Shown in pieces: positions 18,364 through 27,580 of a stretch of 64,000 nt of DNA (positions within the stretch are counted from its first letter, which is position 1; every line of letters begins with the position of its first letter). A program made the position numbers and the translations under genes. The stretch comes from Pseudonocardia autotrophica (GTDB lineage: Bacteria; Actinomycetota; Actinomycetes; Mycobacteriales; Pseudonocardiaceae): the NCBI RefSeq assembly GCF_000717175.1, contig NZ_JNYD01000004.1, positions 248,001 to 312,000 of the forward strand. The letters run 5' to 3'. Below the pieces are notes generated by a model that worked only from the letters and a program-made list of their open reading frames with translations, did not search any database and was not told the origin of the DNA.

Positions 18364-19365
18364 GTGAGCACCGAGCAGAAGATCCACGAGCTGATCATCA
18401 TCGGCTCCGGACCGGCGGGGTACACCGCAGCGGTCTACGCCGCGCGCGCCCAGCTCGCGCCCCTGGTGTTCGAGGGGACCCAGTTCGGCGGCGCCCTGAT
18501 GACCACGACCGAGGTCGAGAACTTCCCCGGCTTCACCGACGGCATCATGGGCCCGGAGCTGATGGAGCAGATGCGCGGGCAGGCCAAGCGCTTCGGCGCC
18601 GACCTGCGGGCCGAGGACGTCGAGTCGGTGCAGCTCGAGGGCGCGGTCAAGGAGGTCACCGCCAACGGCGTGACCTACCGGTCCCGCGCGGTCATCCTCG
18701 CCATGGGGGCCGCGGCCCGCTACCTCGGTGTGCCGGGGGAGCAGGAGCTGCTCGGGCGCGGGGTGTCGGCCTGTGCCACCTGTGACGGGTTCTTCTTCCG
18801 GGACAAGCCGATCGCCGTGATCGGCGGCGGCGACTCGGCGATGGAGGAGGCCACCTTCCTCACCCGGTTCGGGTCGAGCGTCACGGTGGTGCACCGCCGC
18901 GACGAGTTCCGCGCCTCGAAGATCATGCTGGAGCGCGCGCAGAACGACCCGAAGATGCGCTGGGAGCTGAACAAGGCCGTCACCGAGGTCGTCGGCGACA
19001 ACGGCGTGTCCGCGCTCAAGCTCAAGGACACGGTGACCGGCGAGGAGTCCACCCTCGAGGTCTCGGGGATGTTCGTGGCGATCGGGCACGACCCGCGCAG
19101 CGAGCTGGTCCGCGGCCAGGTCGAGCTCGACGACGAGGGCTACGTCAAGACCACGGCCCCGTCGACGCACACCAACATCCCGGGCGTGTTCGCCTGTGGT
19201 GACCTGGTCGACCACACCTACCGGCAGGCGATCACCGCCGCCGGGTCGGGCTGCTCCGCGGCGATCGACGCCGAGCGCTGGCTGGCCGAGGAGCCGATCG
19301 ACCCCGAGATGGCCGGCGGCGGCTACGGCAGCGACGCGGAGGACGTCGCGGCCGCGGTCCACTGA
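18364..19365 (+). CDS. trxB: Thioredoxin-disulfide reductase
   Basis: A 333-residue low-molecular-weight thioredoxin reductase. The FAD-binding [10 protein letters not shown] is at residues 14-23, the redox-active CATC at Cys137/Cys140, and the NADPH site [10 protein letters not shown] next. The C-terminal FAD motif is [21 protein letters not shown]. It passes electrons from NADPH to the thioredoxin coded 62 bases downstream. GTG 18364 has a strong GGGAGGAGAGG ribosome site at 18348-18358. Position after sigM suggests oxidative-stress control, as in streptomycetes, though no internal promoter was pinned down. Confidence 0.97.
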   Translation: MSTEQKIHELIIIGSGPAGYTAAVYAARAQLAPLVFEGTQFGGALMTTTEVENFPGFTDGIMGPELMEQMRGQAKRFGADLRAEDVESVQLEGAVKEVTANGVTYRSRAVILAMGAAARYLGVPGEQELLGRGVSACATCDGFFFRDKPIAVIGGGDSAMEEATFLTRFGSSVTVVHRRDEFRASKIMLERAQNDPKMRWELNKAVTEVVGDNGVSALKLKDTVTGEESTLEVSGMFVAIGHDPRSELVRGQVELDDEGYVKTTAPSTHTNIPGVFACGDLVDHTYRQAITAAGSGCSAAIDAERWLAEEPIDPEMAGGGYGSDAEDVAAAVH

Positions 19366-19427
19366 CCGTCCCCGTACTTCCTGGCACCCTTCTTCCTGGC
19401 GCAGTACCGAACGAGGAGAGCAACGCG

Positions 19428-19754
19428 ATGGGCAACAACACCGTGGACGTCACCGACGCCACGTTCGAGCAGGACGTCCTCAAGAGCGGCAAGACCGTGC
19501 TGGTCGACTTCTGGGCGACCTGGTGCGGGCCGTGCAAGATGGTCGCCCCGGTGCTCGACGAGATCGCCGGCGAGCACAAGGACAACCTGACCGTCGCGAA
19601 GCTCGACATCGACGCCAACGGCAAGACCGCCCAGCAGTACCAGGTCATGTCGATCCCGACCATGATCCTGTTCAAGGACGGCCAGCCGGTGAAGACCATC
19701 GTCGGCGCCAAGCCGAAGGCCGCCCTGCTGAACGACCTGTCCGACTACCTGTAG
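19428..19754 (+). CDS. trxA: Thioredoxin
   Basis: A 108-residue thioredoxin with the active site WCGPC (Cys33, Cys36), the cis-proline loop MSIPTM and the conserved FKDGQPV strand. It is the cytoplasmic disulfide reductant served by TrxB. ATG 19428 follows a GAGGAGAG ribosome site. An inverted repeat at 19798-19825 probably ends the transcript. Confidence 0.97.
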   Translation: MGNNTVDVTDATFEQDVLKSGKTVLVDFWATWCGPCKMVAPVLDEIAGEHKDNLTVAKLDIDANGKTAQQYQVMSIPTMILFKDGQPVKTIVGAKPKAALLNDLSDYL

Positions 19755-19797
19755 GTCGGTCCGCAACCGATCCGACACGGCCTGTCGCCGATCGCCC

Positions 19798-19825
19798 GGT
19801 ACACCCGGCGATCGGTCGACGGGCC
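19798..19825 (+). terminator. Hairpin after trxA
   Basis: A perfect 9-bp stem, CCGATCGCC (19798-19806) and GGCGATCGG (19817-19825), with a 10-base loop. No T run follows, so it is a likely rather than proven terminator. The remaining gap to 20034 holds no gene. Confidence 0.55.
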
Positions 19826-20034
19826 GTTCGGCCGTTCGGCGCCCTTCTCGTCCGCTGACTGCGCGGACACGCCCGTGCACGCCCCGCTGTCCCCCGGACG
19901 TGGCACCGCAGGGCAGAATGGTCGGCGGCCGAGAACCGGGCCGACATGCCGGAGTGCGCCGCGTGCCGGCGTGCGGGCCCGGACCATCGAGACGCGCCGT
20001 CGGTTCGGCGCGACGGAGATCGAGCGAGGGGTGC

Positions 20035-21192
20035 ATGCAGCTGCTCCGCCGCGGGGACCGCGGCCCGGCGGTCGTCGAGATCAGGACCACGCTGCGGCGG
20101 TTCGGCCTCCTGGCCGCCGCCCCGGCCCCGGGTTCCGACGACGTGTTCGACGGTGCCGTCGAGCGGGCCGTCCAGGCGTTCCAGCAGCGCCGCGGGCTGA
20201 TCACCGACGGGATCGTCGGCCCGGACACCTACCGCGCGCTGCGTGAGGCCGGCTGGAAGCTCGGCGACCGGATGCTGGCGCTGATGGTGTCCGCGCCCAT
20301 GAGCGGGGACGACGTCGGTCAGCTCCAGACCCGCCTCCTCGAGCTCGGCTACGACCCCGGCCGCCCCTCCGGCGTGTTCGACGAGCGCACCGAGCAGGCC
20401 CTGCGCGGCTTCCAGCGGGACTACGGGCTCGCCGCGGACGGTGTGTGCGGCCCCGGCACCCTGCGTGCCCTTCGCCAGCTCGGCCGGAAGGTCGTCGGCG
20501 GGCGTCCCGGCCTGCTGCGCGAGCAGGAGCTGCTCCGGCGCGCCGGCCCGCGGATGCGCGGCAAGCGGATCGTCGTCGACCCCGGGCACGGCGGCCTCGA
20601 CCGCGGCGTCCAGGTCGCCGGGGTGTGCGAGGCCGACCTGATGTGGGACCTCGCCCGCCGGCTCGTCGGGCGCATGTCCGCCACCGGCATGGAGGCGCTG
20701 CTCTCCCGCCGGGAGGACACCTGCCCGGCCGAGGCCGAGCGCGCCGCGTTCGCGAACGAGGCGAACGCCGACCTCGTGCTCTCCCTGCACGCCGACGCGA
20801 ACCGGAGCATGTACGCGCAGGGCCTCGCCACCTTCCACTTCGGCAACGGCTCGGGCGCCACCTCCACCGTGGGAGAGGCGCTCGCCGGGCTGATCCAGCG
20901 CGAGCTGCTCACCCGCACCGCGATGCTCGACTGCGGCAGCCAGGCCCGCACGTGGGAGCTCCTGCGGCTGACGCAGATGCCGGCCGTCCGCGTGGAGCTC
21001 GGCTACCTCACGCACATCGGCGACCGGACCAAGCTGCTCGACCCCGGCTTCCGCGACGTGGTGGCCGAGGGCATCCTCGTGGCCGTCAAGCGGCTGTACC
21101 TGCTCGGTCAGAACGACCAGCCGACGGGCACGTTCACGTTCTCGGACGTGTTGGCCCACGAGATCAACCGGAACCAGGCCCAGGCCATCTGA
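20035..21192 (+). CDS. cwlM: CwlM-type amidase-fold regulator of peptidoglycan synthesis
   Basis: A 385-residue protein without signal peptide. Two peptidoglycan-binding-type modules come first (about residues 1-70 and 85-150, with GDRGPAVVEIRTTLRRFG and DDVGQLQTRLLELGYDPG), then an Amidase_3 fold with the metal ligands in VDPGHGG, CEADLMWD and SLHAD and the catalytic Glu in VRVELGYLTH. The cytoplasmic location, domain order and place between trxA and parAB match M. tuberculosis CwlM (Rv3915), which when phosphorylated by PknB activates MurA. A Thr-containing C-terminal tail (TGTFTFSD) is in the region phosphorylated there. ATG 20035 follows GAGCGAGGGG; an upstream start at 19900 would add an atypical leader. 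Confidence 0.9.
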   Translation: MQLLRRGDRGPAVVEIRTTLRRFGLLAAAPAPGSDDVFDGAVERAVQAFQQRRGLITDGIVGPDTYRALREAGWKLGDRMLALMVSAPMSGDDVGQLQTRLLELGYDPGRPSGVFDERTEQALRGFQRDYGLAADGVCGPGTLRALRQLGRKVVGGRPGLLREQELLRRAGPRMRGKRIVVDPGHGGLDRGVQVAGVCEADLMWDLARRLVGRMSATGMEALLSRREDTCPAEAERAAFANEANADLVLSLHADANRSMYAQGLATFHFGNGSGATSTVGEALAGLIQRELLTRTAMLDCGSQARTWELLRLTQMPAVRVELGYLTHIGDRTKLLDPGFRDVVAEGILVAVKRLYLLGQNDQPTGTFTFSDVLAHEINRNQAQAI

Positions 21193-21210
21193 GGCCGGGA
21201 GAATCGATCT

Positions 21211-21250
21211 CAGGGCCGGGAACGGCCAATCACCTGTTCCCGGGGCCCTG
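21211..21250. terminator. Hairpin between convergent cwlM and GNAT genes
   Basis: Arms CAGGGCCGGGAAC (21211-21223) and GTTCCCGGGGCCCTG (21236-21250) pair with a two-base bulge. It lies between two convergent genes and may serve both; no T run. Confidence 0.6.
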
Positions 21251-21298
21251 GGTCACACTCGTGTAATTCGGTCGCTCAGCGGGCCGTACAGCGCGCCC

Positions 21299-21976
21299 TC
21301 AGATCGCGCGTACGCGCGCACCGGCCGGGGCGGGTACCTGGTACCCGGGCTGCCCGACGGGCGCCGCGGCCTGCATCGGGATCGTGACGGTCCCGAGGAG
21401 TTGCTCGAGCGCGTGCTCGACGTCCTCCTTCCACGTGATCCCCGAGCGGAGCTCCATTCGCAACCGGGGCCAGCGCGGGTGCGGCCGGACCGTCTTGAAC
21501 CCGACGCTGCGCAGGAAGTCGGCCGGGATGATGCAGCCGGGCTCGGAGCCCGGCCGCGCCTCGCCGAAGGCCTCGACGGCCTTCACGCCACGGCGGGTGA
21601 GGTCCTTCACCACGGACTGGGCGAGCATGCGGCCGAGGCCCTCGCCGGCGTACTCCGGCATGACCTGAAGGGTCGTGAGCAGCACCGCGTCGGCACTCAC
21701 GGGACCGGTGGGCATCTCGGTGGCGCGGGGGACCGCGGAGGGCGGCGCGTACATGACGTAGCCGGCGGGCGCCCCGCGGACGTAGACGATCTTCCCGCAC
21801 GAGCCCCACTCGAGCAGGATCTCCGAGACCCAGGCCTCCTTCTCGAGATCGGTGGTGCCGAACTCCTCGGCCTGTTTGGCCAGGTGCGGTGCGAGCTCCC
21901 AGAAGACGCAGGAGCGACAACGCTTGGGGAGGTCTCCCAGGTTGTCGAGGTTGACCGCGGCGACGTGCCAGGACAA
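21299..21976 (-). CDS. GNAT-family N-acetyltransferase (Rv3916c type)
   Basis: A 225-residue protein. The start MSWHVAAVNLDNLGDLPKRC includes a CRSCVFWE motif. The GNAT core has LLTTLQVMPEYAGEGLGRMLAQSVV, where EYAGEGLGRML is the acetyl-CoA pyrophosphate-binding loop, and the GFKTVRPHPRWPRLRM strand near the end. The same gene type sits between cwlM and parB in mycobacteria (Rv3916c); its substrate is unknown. The C-terminal 25 residues are Pro/Ala-rich. The ATG at 21976 has no strong ribosome site visible. Confidence 0.8.
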   Translation of the reverse strand: MSWHVAAVNLDNLGDLPKRCRSCVFWELAPHLAKQAEEFGTTDLEKEAWVSEILLEWGSCGKIVYVRGAPAGYVMYAPPSAVPRATEMPTGPVSADAVLLTTLQVMPEYAGEGLGRMLAQSVVKDLTRRGVKAVEAFGEARPGSEPGCIIPADFLRSVGFKTVRPHPRWPRLRMELRSGITWKEDVEHALEQLLGTVTIPMQAAAPVGQPGYQVPAPAGARVRAI

Positions 21977-22205
21977 CGTGCTACCTCCGGGCGGCCGACC
22001 CGATCGGGTTCCGCGTGGTCGAGAGCCCCCGTGTGATCACGAGGCCGTTCGATGGTAGGTCGATACGGGCCCCTGCGACACCCCGGCTGCTGCGACCGGT
22101 GTCTCAGCCTCGCCGAAGGGCAGGGCGTACACCCGTCCCGGTTACACTCAGGTGCCACTTTCGCTCCCCGAGGCTGCGCGCGCGTGGCCGCCGGGCGGCG
22201 ATCGG

Positions 22206-22236
22206 CGCCGATGTTCGCTCCGCGAGCTCCGCTCAG
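22206..22236 (-). repeat. 31-bp dispersed repeat, copy A
   Basis: Read on the minus strand this begins CTGAGCGGAGCTCGCGGAGC. It differs at one base from copy B (34797-34827) and by a few from copy C (34828-34858). It lies 23 bases upstream of the aminotransferase start, within the 282-base gap 21977-22258. Confidence 0.85.
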
Positions 22237-22258
22237 CCGTCGACCTGGAGGATCCACC

Positions 22259-23602
22259 GTGACGATCCCGCCGTCCCCGCAGCAGCCCGACGTCTCCGTC
22301 GAGCGGGCGGCGGCAGCCGCGCCGGTCCCTCCCACGGAGCGGTTCGCAGCACGGACCTCCGGGATGGTCGCCTCCGAGATCCGCGCCCTCTTCGCCGTCG
22401 CCAGCCGCCCCGAGGTCGTCTCGCTCGCGGGCGGCATGCCCAACCTCGCCGCCCTCCCGCTCGACGAGCTGTCCGGCGAGATCGGCGACCTCGTCGCCCG
22501 CGAGGGCCAGGTCGCGCTGCAGTACGGCTCCGCCCAGGGCGTGCCGGCGCTGCGCGCCCAGATCTGCGACGTCATGCGGGAGGAGGGGATCGAGGCCGAC
22601 CCGAACGACGTCGTCGTGACCGTCGGGTCGCAGATGGCCCTCGACCTCGTCACCCGGCTGTTCTGCGACCCGGGCGACGTGGTCCTCGCCGAGGGGCCCT
22701 CGTACGTCGGCGCCCTGGGCAGCTTCGCCGCCTACCAGGCGCGCGTGGTCCACGTGGCGATGGACGAGCACGGGCTCGTCCCGGAGCTGCTCGAGGAGGC
22801 GCTGCGCTCGCTCACCGCGCGCGGTGTCACCCCGAAGTTCCTCTACACGATCCCGAACTTCCACAACCCCGCCGGTGTGACCATGGCCGTCGAGCGGCGG
22901 CAGCGGGTGTTGGACCTGTGCGCGGAGTACGGGGTGGGCGTCGTCGAGGACAACCCGTACGGGCTGCTCGGCTTCAGCAGCACCCGCTACCCGGCGCTGC
23001 GGTCGCTGGACCGCTCGGTCATCTACCTCGGGTCGTTCTCCAAGACGTTCGCCTCCGGTCTGCGGGTCGGGTGGGCGCTCGTGCCGCCGGCGGTGCGGGA
23101 CCGGCTGGTGCTGGCCGCGGAGTCCGCCACGCTGTGCCCGCCGAGCTTCACGCAGATGGTCGTGTCCCGGTACCTGGAGAAGCACGACTGGCGCGCGCAG
23201 GTGAAGGCCTACACCGAGCAGTACCGCGAGCGGCGGGACGCGATGCTGTCCGCGCTCGACACGTACCTGCCGGAGGGCTGCACCTGGACCGTGCCCGACG
23301 GTGGCTTCTACGTCTGGGTCACGCTGCCGGAGGGCGTCGACGCCAAGGCGATGCTGCCGCGCGCCGTCACCGCCCGCGTGGCGTACGCGTCGGGCACCGG
23401 GTTCTACGCCGACGGGCTCGGCAGCCGCCAGCTGCGGCTCTCGTACTGCTACCCGACGCCGGAGCGCATCACCGAGGGCGTCCGTCGCCTCGCCGGGGTG
23501 ATCGAGGCCGAGCTGGAGGTGCGACGCACCTTCGGCCTCCCCGCCGCGCCGGCGCCCGAACTCCGGAGGGGGTCGCACACCCCGAGCCCCGACACGGCCT
23601 GA
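22259..23602 (+). CDS. PLP-dependent aminotransferase (class I/II, LysN-like)
   Basis: A 447-residue fold-type I aminotransferase. VSLAGGMPN near the start, QYGSAQGVPALRAQI, IPNFHNPAGVTM and the cofactor lysine in GSFSKTFASGLRVGW are typical of the 2-aminoadipate/KAT-II-like group related to MocR aminotransferase domains; there is no DNA-binding domain. The substrate cannot be set from sequence. GTG 22259 follows GGAGG at 22247-22251; the open frame upstream to 22052 crosses the 31-bp repeat and is not coding-like. The gene ends in a good hairpin at 23616-23652. Confidence 0.88.
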   Translation: MTIPPSPQQPDVSVERAAAAAPVPPTERFAARTSGMVASEIRALFAVASRPEVVSLAGGMPNLAALPLDELSGEIGDLVAREGQVALQYGSAQGVPALRAQICDVMREEGIEADPNDVVVTVGSQMALDLVTRLFCDPGDVVLAEGPSYVGALGSFAAYQARVVHVAMDEHGLVPELLEEALRSLTARGVTPKFLYTIPNFHNPAGVTMAVERRQRVLDLCAEYGVGVVEDNPYGLLGFSSTRYPALRSLDRSVIYLGSFSKTFASGLRVGWALVPPAVRDRLVLAAESATLCPPSFTQMVVSRYLEKHDWRAQVKAYTEQYRERRDAMLSALDTYLPEGCTWTVPDGGFYVWVTLPEGVDAKAMLPRAVTARVAYASGTGFYADGLGSRQLRLSYCYPTPERITEGVRRLAGVIEAELEVRRTFGLPAAPAPELRRGSHTPSPDTA

Positions 23603-23615
23603 TCCCCGGTCTTCC

Positions 23616-23652
23616 GAACGCCCCGCGGTGCGCACCGCGGGGCGTTCCTCGT
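23616..23652 (+). terminator. Terminator of the aminotransferase gene
   Basis: A perfect 14-bp stem, GAACGCCCCGCGGT (23616-23629) and ACCGCGGGGCGTTC (23634-23647), with a 4-base loop and a weak pyrimidine tail. Confidence 0.8.
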
Positions 23653-23660
23653 TCCCGGCC

Positions 23661-23676
23661 CGTTTCACGTGAAACA
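23661..23676. other. parS: parS site 1
   Basis: CGTTTCACGTGAAACA contains the perfect palindrome GTTTCACGTGAAAC, the general bacterial parS core. It is in the gene-free gap between the aminotransferase and ddl, about 1.2 kb from parB. Confidence 0.9.
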
Positions 23677-23833
23677 CGGGCGCGCTCACTCCGTTCCGCA
23701 GGAGGGCTCGACGATGCGCACGGTGAGGGCCGGGTGCGAGAGGAGCATCGCGTCACCCTCCCCGGAACGGCCGTGTCGTGACAGGGCCGAACTTCCCCCG
23801 CTCCGGGTGCCGGTCGGCCGTCCCGCGGGCCGC

Positions 23834-23849
23834 TGTTTCACGTGGAACA
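23834..23849. other. parS: parS site 2
   Basis: TGTTTCACGTGGAACA, the actinobacterial form with one arm changed (GTGGAAC). It lies 50 bases upstream of the ddl start and could affect that promoter when bound by ParB. Confidence 0.9.
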
Positions 23850-23898
23850 CCTCGGACCGGACGCCGGACCCGGCGGGGCCGTGGCGCAGAATGCCCCG

Positions 23899-24846
23899 GT
23901 GAGCGATCGAAGCGTGGCCGTGCTGGCGGGTGGGCTCTCCCACGAGCGTGAGGTGTCCCTGCGATCCGGGCGCCGGTTGGCCGGCGCCCTGCGCGCCAGC
24001 GGGCTGGAGGTCCGCGAGTGGGACGCCGACGCCGCGCTGATCGAGCGCCTGCGCACCGAGCGCCCCGACGCCGCGATCGTCGCGCTGCACGGGGGAGAGG
24101 GCGAGAACGGGGCGGTGCAGGCCGTCCTGGAGCTCCTCGGGGTGCCGTTCGTGGGCACCGCGTCCGCGGCATGCCGGCGCGCCTGGGACAAGCCGACCGC
24201 GAAGGCCGAGCTCGCGCGCTCCGGCCTGGACACCCCGGACTGGGTCGCCCTGCCGCACACGACCTTCCGCGAGCTGGGCGCCCAGGCCGTCCTCGACGCG
24301 ATGGTGGACCGGCTCGGGCTGCCGCTGATGCTCAAGCCGGACCAGGGCGGCTCCGCCCTCGGGGCCCAGGTGGTCCGCTCGGCCGCCGAGCTGCCGTCGG
24401 CGATGGTCAGCTGCCTCGCCTACGCCGACACGGTCCTCGCCGAGCGGTTCGTCATCGGCACCGAGGTCGCCGTGTCCGTGGTGCACGACGGCGCCGAGCC
24501 GCGCGCGTTGCCGCCGGTCGAGGTCGACGTCCCCGGCGGCGTCTACGACTACACGGCCCGCTACACGCAGGGGGCCGCGAGCTTCCACTGCCCGGCCCGG
24601 CTGCCCGACGACGTCCTGGACCGCCTCCGCGAGACCGCCCTCGAGGCGCACGCCCTGCTCGGGCTCCGCGACGTCTCCCGCATGGACGCCGTCGTCGACG
24701 CCGACGGCCGCGTCCAGATCCTCGAGGTGAACGTGTCGCCCGGGCTCACCGACACGTCGTTGCTCCCCACCGCCGTCGCGGCCGAGGGGAGCGACCTGGG
24801 CACCGTCTTCGCGGCCCTCGTGGAGCGCGCCGTCGAGCGGGGATGA
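23899..24846 (+). CDS. D-alanine--D-alanine ligase family protein
   Basis: A 315-residue ATP-grasp ligase. AVLAGGLSHEREVSLRSGRRL opens the protein and LHGGEGENGAVQ is the second substrate loop. MLKPDQGGSALGAQVV is the ATP-grasp lysine loop; the C-terminal DAVVDADGRVQILEVNVSPGLTDTSLLP holds the metal-binding residues. Such enzymes make D-Ala-D-Ala for peptidoglycan; the place beside parB is common in related actinobacteria, where a second ddl usually sits elsewhere, so this may be a paralogue. GTG 23899 is leaderless (CAGAAT at 23887-23892). Confidence 0.85.
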   Translation: MSDRSVAVLAGGLSHEREVSLRSGRRLAGALRASGLEVREWDADAALIERLRTERPDAAIVALHGGEGENGAVQAVLELLGVPFVGTASAACRRAWDKPTAKAELARSGLDTPDWVALPHTTFRELGAQAVLDAMVDRLGLPLMLKPDQGGSALGAQVVRSAAELPSAMVSCLAYADTVLAERFVIGTEVAVSVVHDGAEPRALPPVEVDVPGGVYDYTARYTQGAASFHCPARLPDDVLDRLRETALEAHALLGLRDVSRMDAVVDADGRVQILEVNVSPGLTDTSLLPTAVAAEGSDLGTVFAALVERAVERG

Positions 24847-24862
24847 CGTTTCACGGGGAACG
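24847..24862. other. Degenerate parS-like site
   Basis: CGTTTCACGGGGAACG has one change (T to G) in the core relative to GTTTCACGTGGAAC. It lies between the ddl and parB stop codons. It may be a weak site. Confidence 0.4.
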
Positions 24863-24891
24863 GCACCCGCGCCGATCCCCGTGGGAGGGGC

Positions 24892-25866
24892 TCAGCCCCG
24901 CTCGATCAACCCGGCGATGCGCTCGAGGTCCTCCGCCGACCCGAACTCGACGACGAGCCGTCCCTTCCGCGCGCCCATCTCCACCTTGACCGTGGTGTCG
25001 AAGCGGTCGGAGAGGCGCGTGGCGAGCTCGGTCATCCCCTCGGTCGGCGCGGGGCGGGAGCGGGACTGCCGCTGCCTGCCCGGCGACCGCTCGTTGCGCG
25101 CGAGCACGACCGCTTCCTCGGTCGCGCGCACCGACATGCCCTCGGCGACGATCCGCGCGGCCAGCTCCTCCTGGGCCTCGGCGTCGTCGAGCCCGAGGAG
25201 GGCGCGGGCGTGACCGGCGGACAGCACGCCCGCGGCGACCCGACGCTGGACGGCCACCGGAAGGCGCAGCAGCCGGATCATGTTGGTGACCACCGGCCGG
25301 CTGCGGCCGATGCGGTCGGCCAGCTCGGTCTGGGTCACGCCGAACTCCGCGAGGAGCTGCTCGTAGGCGGCCGCCTCCTCGAGCGGGTTCAGCTGCACGC
25401 GGTGGATGTTCTCCAGCAGCGCGTCCCGCAGCATCTCGTCGTTGCCGGTGCGCCGGACGATCGCCGGCAGTACCTCGAGGCCGGCCTGCTGCGAGGCCCG
25501 CCACCGCCGCTCGCCCATGACGAGCTCGTAGCTCCCGGAGCCCTTCTCGCGAACCACGATGGGCTGCAGCAGCCCGAACTCGCGGATCGAGTGCGCCAGC
25601 TCGGCGAGGTGCTCCTCGTCGAACTGGCTGCGCGGCTGCTTCGGGTTGGGCCGGATCGCCGCGACCGGGATCTCCCGGTAGACCGCGCCCGCCTCGGCGA
25701 CGGCCCCGGCCGGCGCGAACCCGTCCGTCGGCGCGCCCCGGTCCCACGACTCCGGCACGTGCGCCGACGGCGTCGGGGGAGAGGGGCGGGTCGAAGGCTC
25801 GCCCGGAGGCGCCGTGGGGATCAGCGCGGCCAGGCCGCGGCCCAGCCCGCCCTTGCGCTCGGCCAT
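24892..25866 (-). CDS. parB: Chromosome-partitioning protein ParB
   Basis: A 324-residue CTPase that loads at parS and spreads. The N-terminal ParA-stimulating peptide ([13 protein letters not shown]) is at residues 5-17. The ParB/Srx domain has [19 protein letters not shown] and MGERRWRAS. The helix-turn-helix region has [26 protein letters not shown], and a C-terminal dimerisation domain closes the protein. The ATG at 25866 directly abuts the parA stop. Three good parS sites lie within 3.5 kb. Confidence 0.97.
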   Translation of the reverse strand: MAERKGGLGRGLAALIPTAPPGEPSTRPSPPTPSAHVPESWDRGAPTDGFAPAGAVAEAGAVYREIPVAAIRPNPKQPRSQFDEEHLAELAHSIREFGLLQPIVVREKGSGSYELVMGERRWRASQQAGLEVLPAIVRRTGNDEMLRDALLENIHRVQLNPLEEAAAYEQLLAEFGVTQTELADRIGRSRPVVTNMIRLLRLPVAVQRRVAAGVLSAGHARALLGLDDAEAQEELAARIVAEGMSVRATEEAVVLARNERSPGRQRQSRSRPAPTEGMTELATRLSDRFDTTVKVEMGARKGRLVVEFGSAEDLERIAGLIERG

Positions 25867-26763
25867 CTACGCCCCGTTCGTCTCCGGCCCGCCCATCCGC
25901 GAGCCGTACTGCGCGATCTCCCGGGCGGCGTCGACGTAGCTCATCGCGCCGCGTGACCCGGGGTCGTAGGCGAGCACCGTCTGGCTGTAGCCCGGGGCCT
26001 CGGAGACCTTCACGCTGCGTGGGATGACCGTCCGCAGCACGGTGCCGCCGAAGTGCTGGCGCACCTCCGAGGTGACCTGGTCGGCGAGCTTGGTGCGGCC
26101 GTCGTACATGGTCAGCAGGATCGTCGACACGTGCAGCGCGGTGTTGAGGTGCGACCGCACGAGGTCGATGTTGCTCAGCAGCTGGCCGAGCCCCTCCAGC
26201 GCGTAGTACTCGCACTGGATCGGGATCAGCACCTCGGCGGCCGCGACGAGCGCGTTGACCGTCAGCAGGCCCAGCGAGGGCGGGCAGTCGATCAGGACGT
26301 AGTCGACGGCGAGCTCGTCGAGCACCTCGTCGGACAGCGCCTGCCGCAGCCGGGACTCGCGGGCGACCATGCTGACCAGTTCGATCTCGGCGCCGGCCAG
26401 GTCGATCGTGGCGGGCACGCACAGCAGGTTGTCCGACGCCGTGCTCACCGCCGTGGCCTCGACGATCCCGATCTCGCCGAGCAGCGCCTCGTAGATCGAC
26501 GGCGTGCCGGCGCGGTGCTCGACGCCGAGGGCCGTGCTCGCGTTGCCCTGGGGGTCGAGGTCCACCACGAGCACCCGCAGGCCGTGCATCGCGAGCGCGG
26601 CCGCGATGTTGACGGTGCTCGTGGTCTTCCCGACGCCGCCCTTCTGGTTGGCGACGGTGAGGATCCGCCGGTGCGCCGGCTTCGGCATCGAGTGCCGGTC
26701 GGGGTGCCGCAGGCGGGCGGCACGCTCCGCCTCCTCGGCGATGGGGGTCCAGCCGATGCTCAT
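25867..26763 (-). CDS. parA: Chromosome-partitioning ATPase ParA
   Basis: A 298-residue deviant Walker A ATPase: NQKGGVGKTTSTVNIA is the P-loop (about residues 39-54), VLVVDLDPQGNAST the A' motif, and YVLIDCPPSLGLLTVNAL the Walker B region. It binds DNA non-specifically and positions ParB-bound origins. The first 30 residues are a variable extension. The parB start follows without a gap, so the two form an operon; rsmG lies 43 bases upstream, separated by a degenerate parS. Confidence 0.97.
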   Translation of the reverse strand: MSIGWTPIAEEAERAARLRHPDRHSMPKPAHRRILTVANQKGGVGKTTSTVNIAAALAMHGLRVLVVDLDPQGNASTALGVEHRAGTPSIYEALLGEIGIVEATAVSTASDNLLCVPATIDLAGAEIELVSMVARESRLRQALSDEVLDELAVDYVLIDCPPSLGLLTVNALVAAAEVLIPIQCEYYALEGLGQLLSNIDLVRSHLNTALHVSTILLTMYDGRTKLADQVTSEVRQHFGGTVLRTVIPRSVKVSEAPGYSQTVLAYDPGSRGAMSYVDAAREIAQYGSRMGGPETNGA

Positions 26764-26784
26764 CGTGCGGGGCCTTCCTGACGA

Positions 26785-26800
26785 CGTGTCACGTGGAACG
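26785..26800. other. Degenerate parS-like site between rsmG and parA
   Basis: CGTGTCACGTGGAACG differs at one core position from GTTTCACGTGGAAC. It occupies the short rsmG-parA gap. Confidence 0.45.
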
Positions 26801-26806
26801 GCGGGA

Positions 26807-27469
26807 TCACGAGCGCCTCCTCCGCGGCCTGCCGGCGGTCCGACTCTCCCGTTCGACCGAGACGACGGTGCTCGGCGGGTCGACGACGCCGGCCCCGCAC
26901 CGCTCGATCACCGGGGTGCCGCCGCCGAGCCTGCGGACCTCGTCGGCGTCCCGGGCGATCTCGTCGGGTGCCGAGGCACCCTTTACGGCGAGCAGCCTGC
27001 CACCGACCCGGAGCAGCGGGATCGACCAGCCGGCGAGCCGGGCGAGCGGCGCGACGGCACGAGCGGTCACCACGTCCGCCCCCTCCCATCGCCGCCGGAT
27101 CGCATTCTCCTCGGCCCGCCCCCGCTCCACGGTGAGCGACAGGCCCAGATCGTCGATGATCTCGCTGAGCCACTCCACCCGGCGGGCGAGCGGCTCCACG
27201 AGCACGATCCGAAGATCCGGGCGAGCCAGCGCCAACGGTATCCCGGGAAGGCCCGCTCCCGAACCCACGTCGACGACCTTCGCGCCGTCCGGCACGAGTT
27301 CCGCGACGACGGCACAGTTCAGGACGTGCCGGTCCCACAGGCGGTCGGTCTCGCGCGGGCCGATGAGGCCGCGCTCGACACCGGACGTCGCGAGGTGCTC
27401 GACGTACCGGGCGGCGAGGTCGAGGCGGTCGCCGAAGACCTTCTCCGCCGGGGCGGGGGGATGTTCCAC
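26807..27469 (-). CDS. rsmG: 16S rRNA (guanine527-N7)-methyltransferase
   Basis: A 220-residue AdoMet-dependent methyltransferase. The conserved [21 protein letters not shown] leads into [17 protein letters not shown], the AdoMet-binding loop, and [15 protein letters not shown]. It methylates G527 of 16S rRNA, a modification that affects streptomycin sensitivity. GTG 27469 is chosen because the protein then starts about 11 residues before FGDRL, as in mycobacteria; GTG 27532 would add 21 residues. This start codon lies inside parS 27463-27478. Confidence 0.93.
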   Translation of the reverse strand: MEHPPAPAEKVFGDRLDLAARYVEHLATSGVERGLIGPRETDRLWDRHVLNCAVVAELVPDGAKVVDVGSGAGLPGIPLALARPDLRIVLVEPLARRVEWLSEIIDDLGLSLTVERGRAEENAIRRRWEGADVVTARAVAPLARLAGWSIPLLRVGGRLLAVKGASAPDEIARDADEVRRLGGGTPVIERCGAGVVDPPSTVVSVERESRTAGRPRRRRS

Positions 27470-27478
27470 GTGAAACCG
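27463..27478. other. parS: parS site 3, overlapping the rsmG start
   Basis: TGTTCCACGTGAAACC contains GTTCCACGTGAAAC, the exact reverse complement of the actinobacterial core. It overlaps the proposed start codon of rsmG. Confidence 0.9.
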
Positions 27479-27580
27479 TCCAGATTCTGGAGGGGCCGGA
27501 CACGCCCGCGCCCTCCGGTCCGATGCGGACACGGAGGGCGCGGGCGGGTGCTGGGGTGCGGGTCCCGGGGGGACCCGGCC

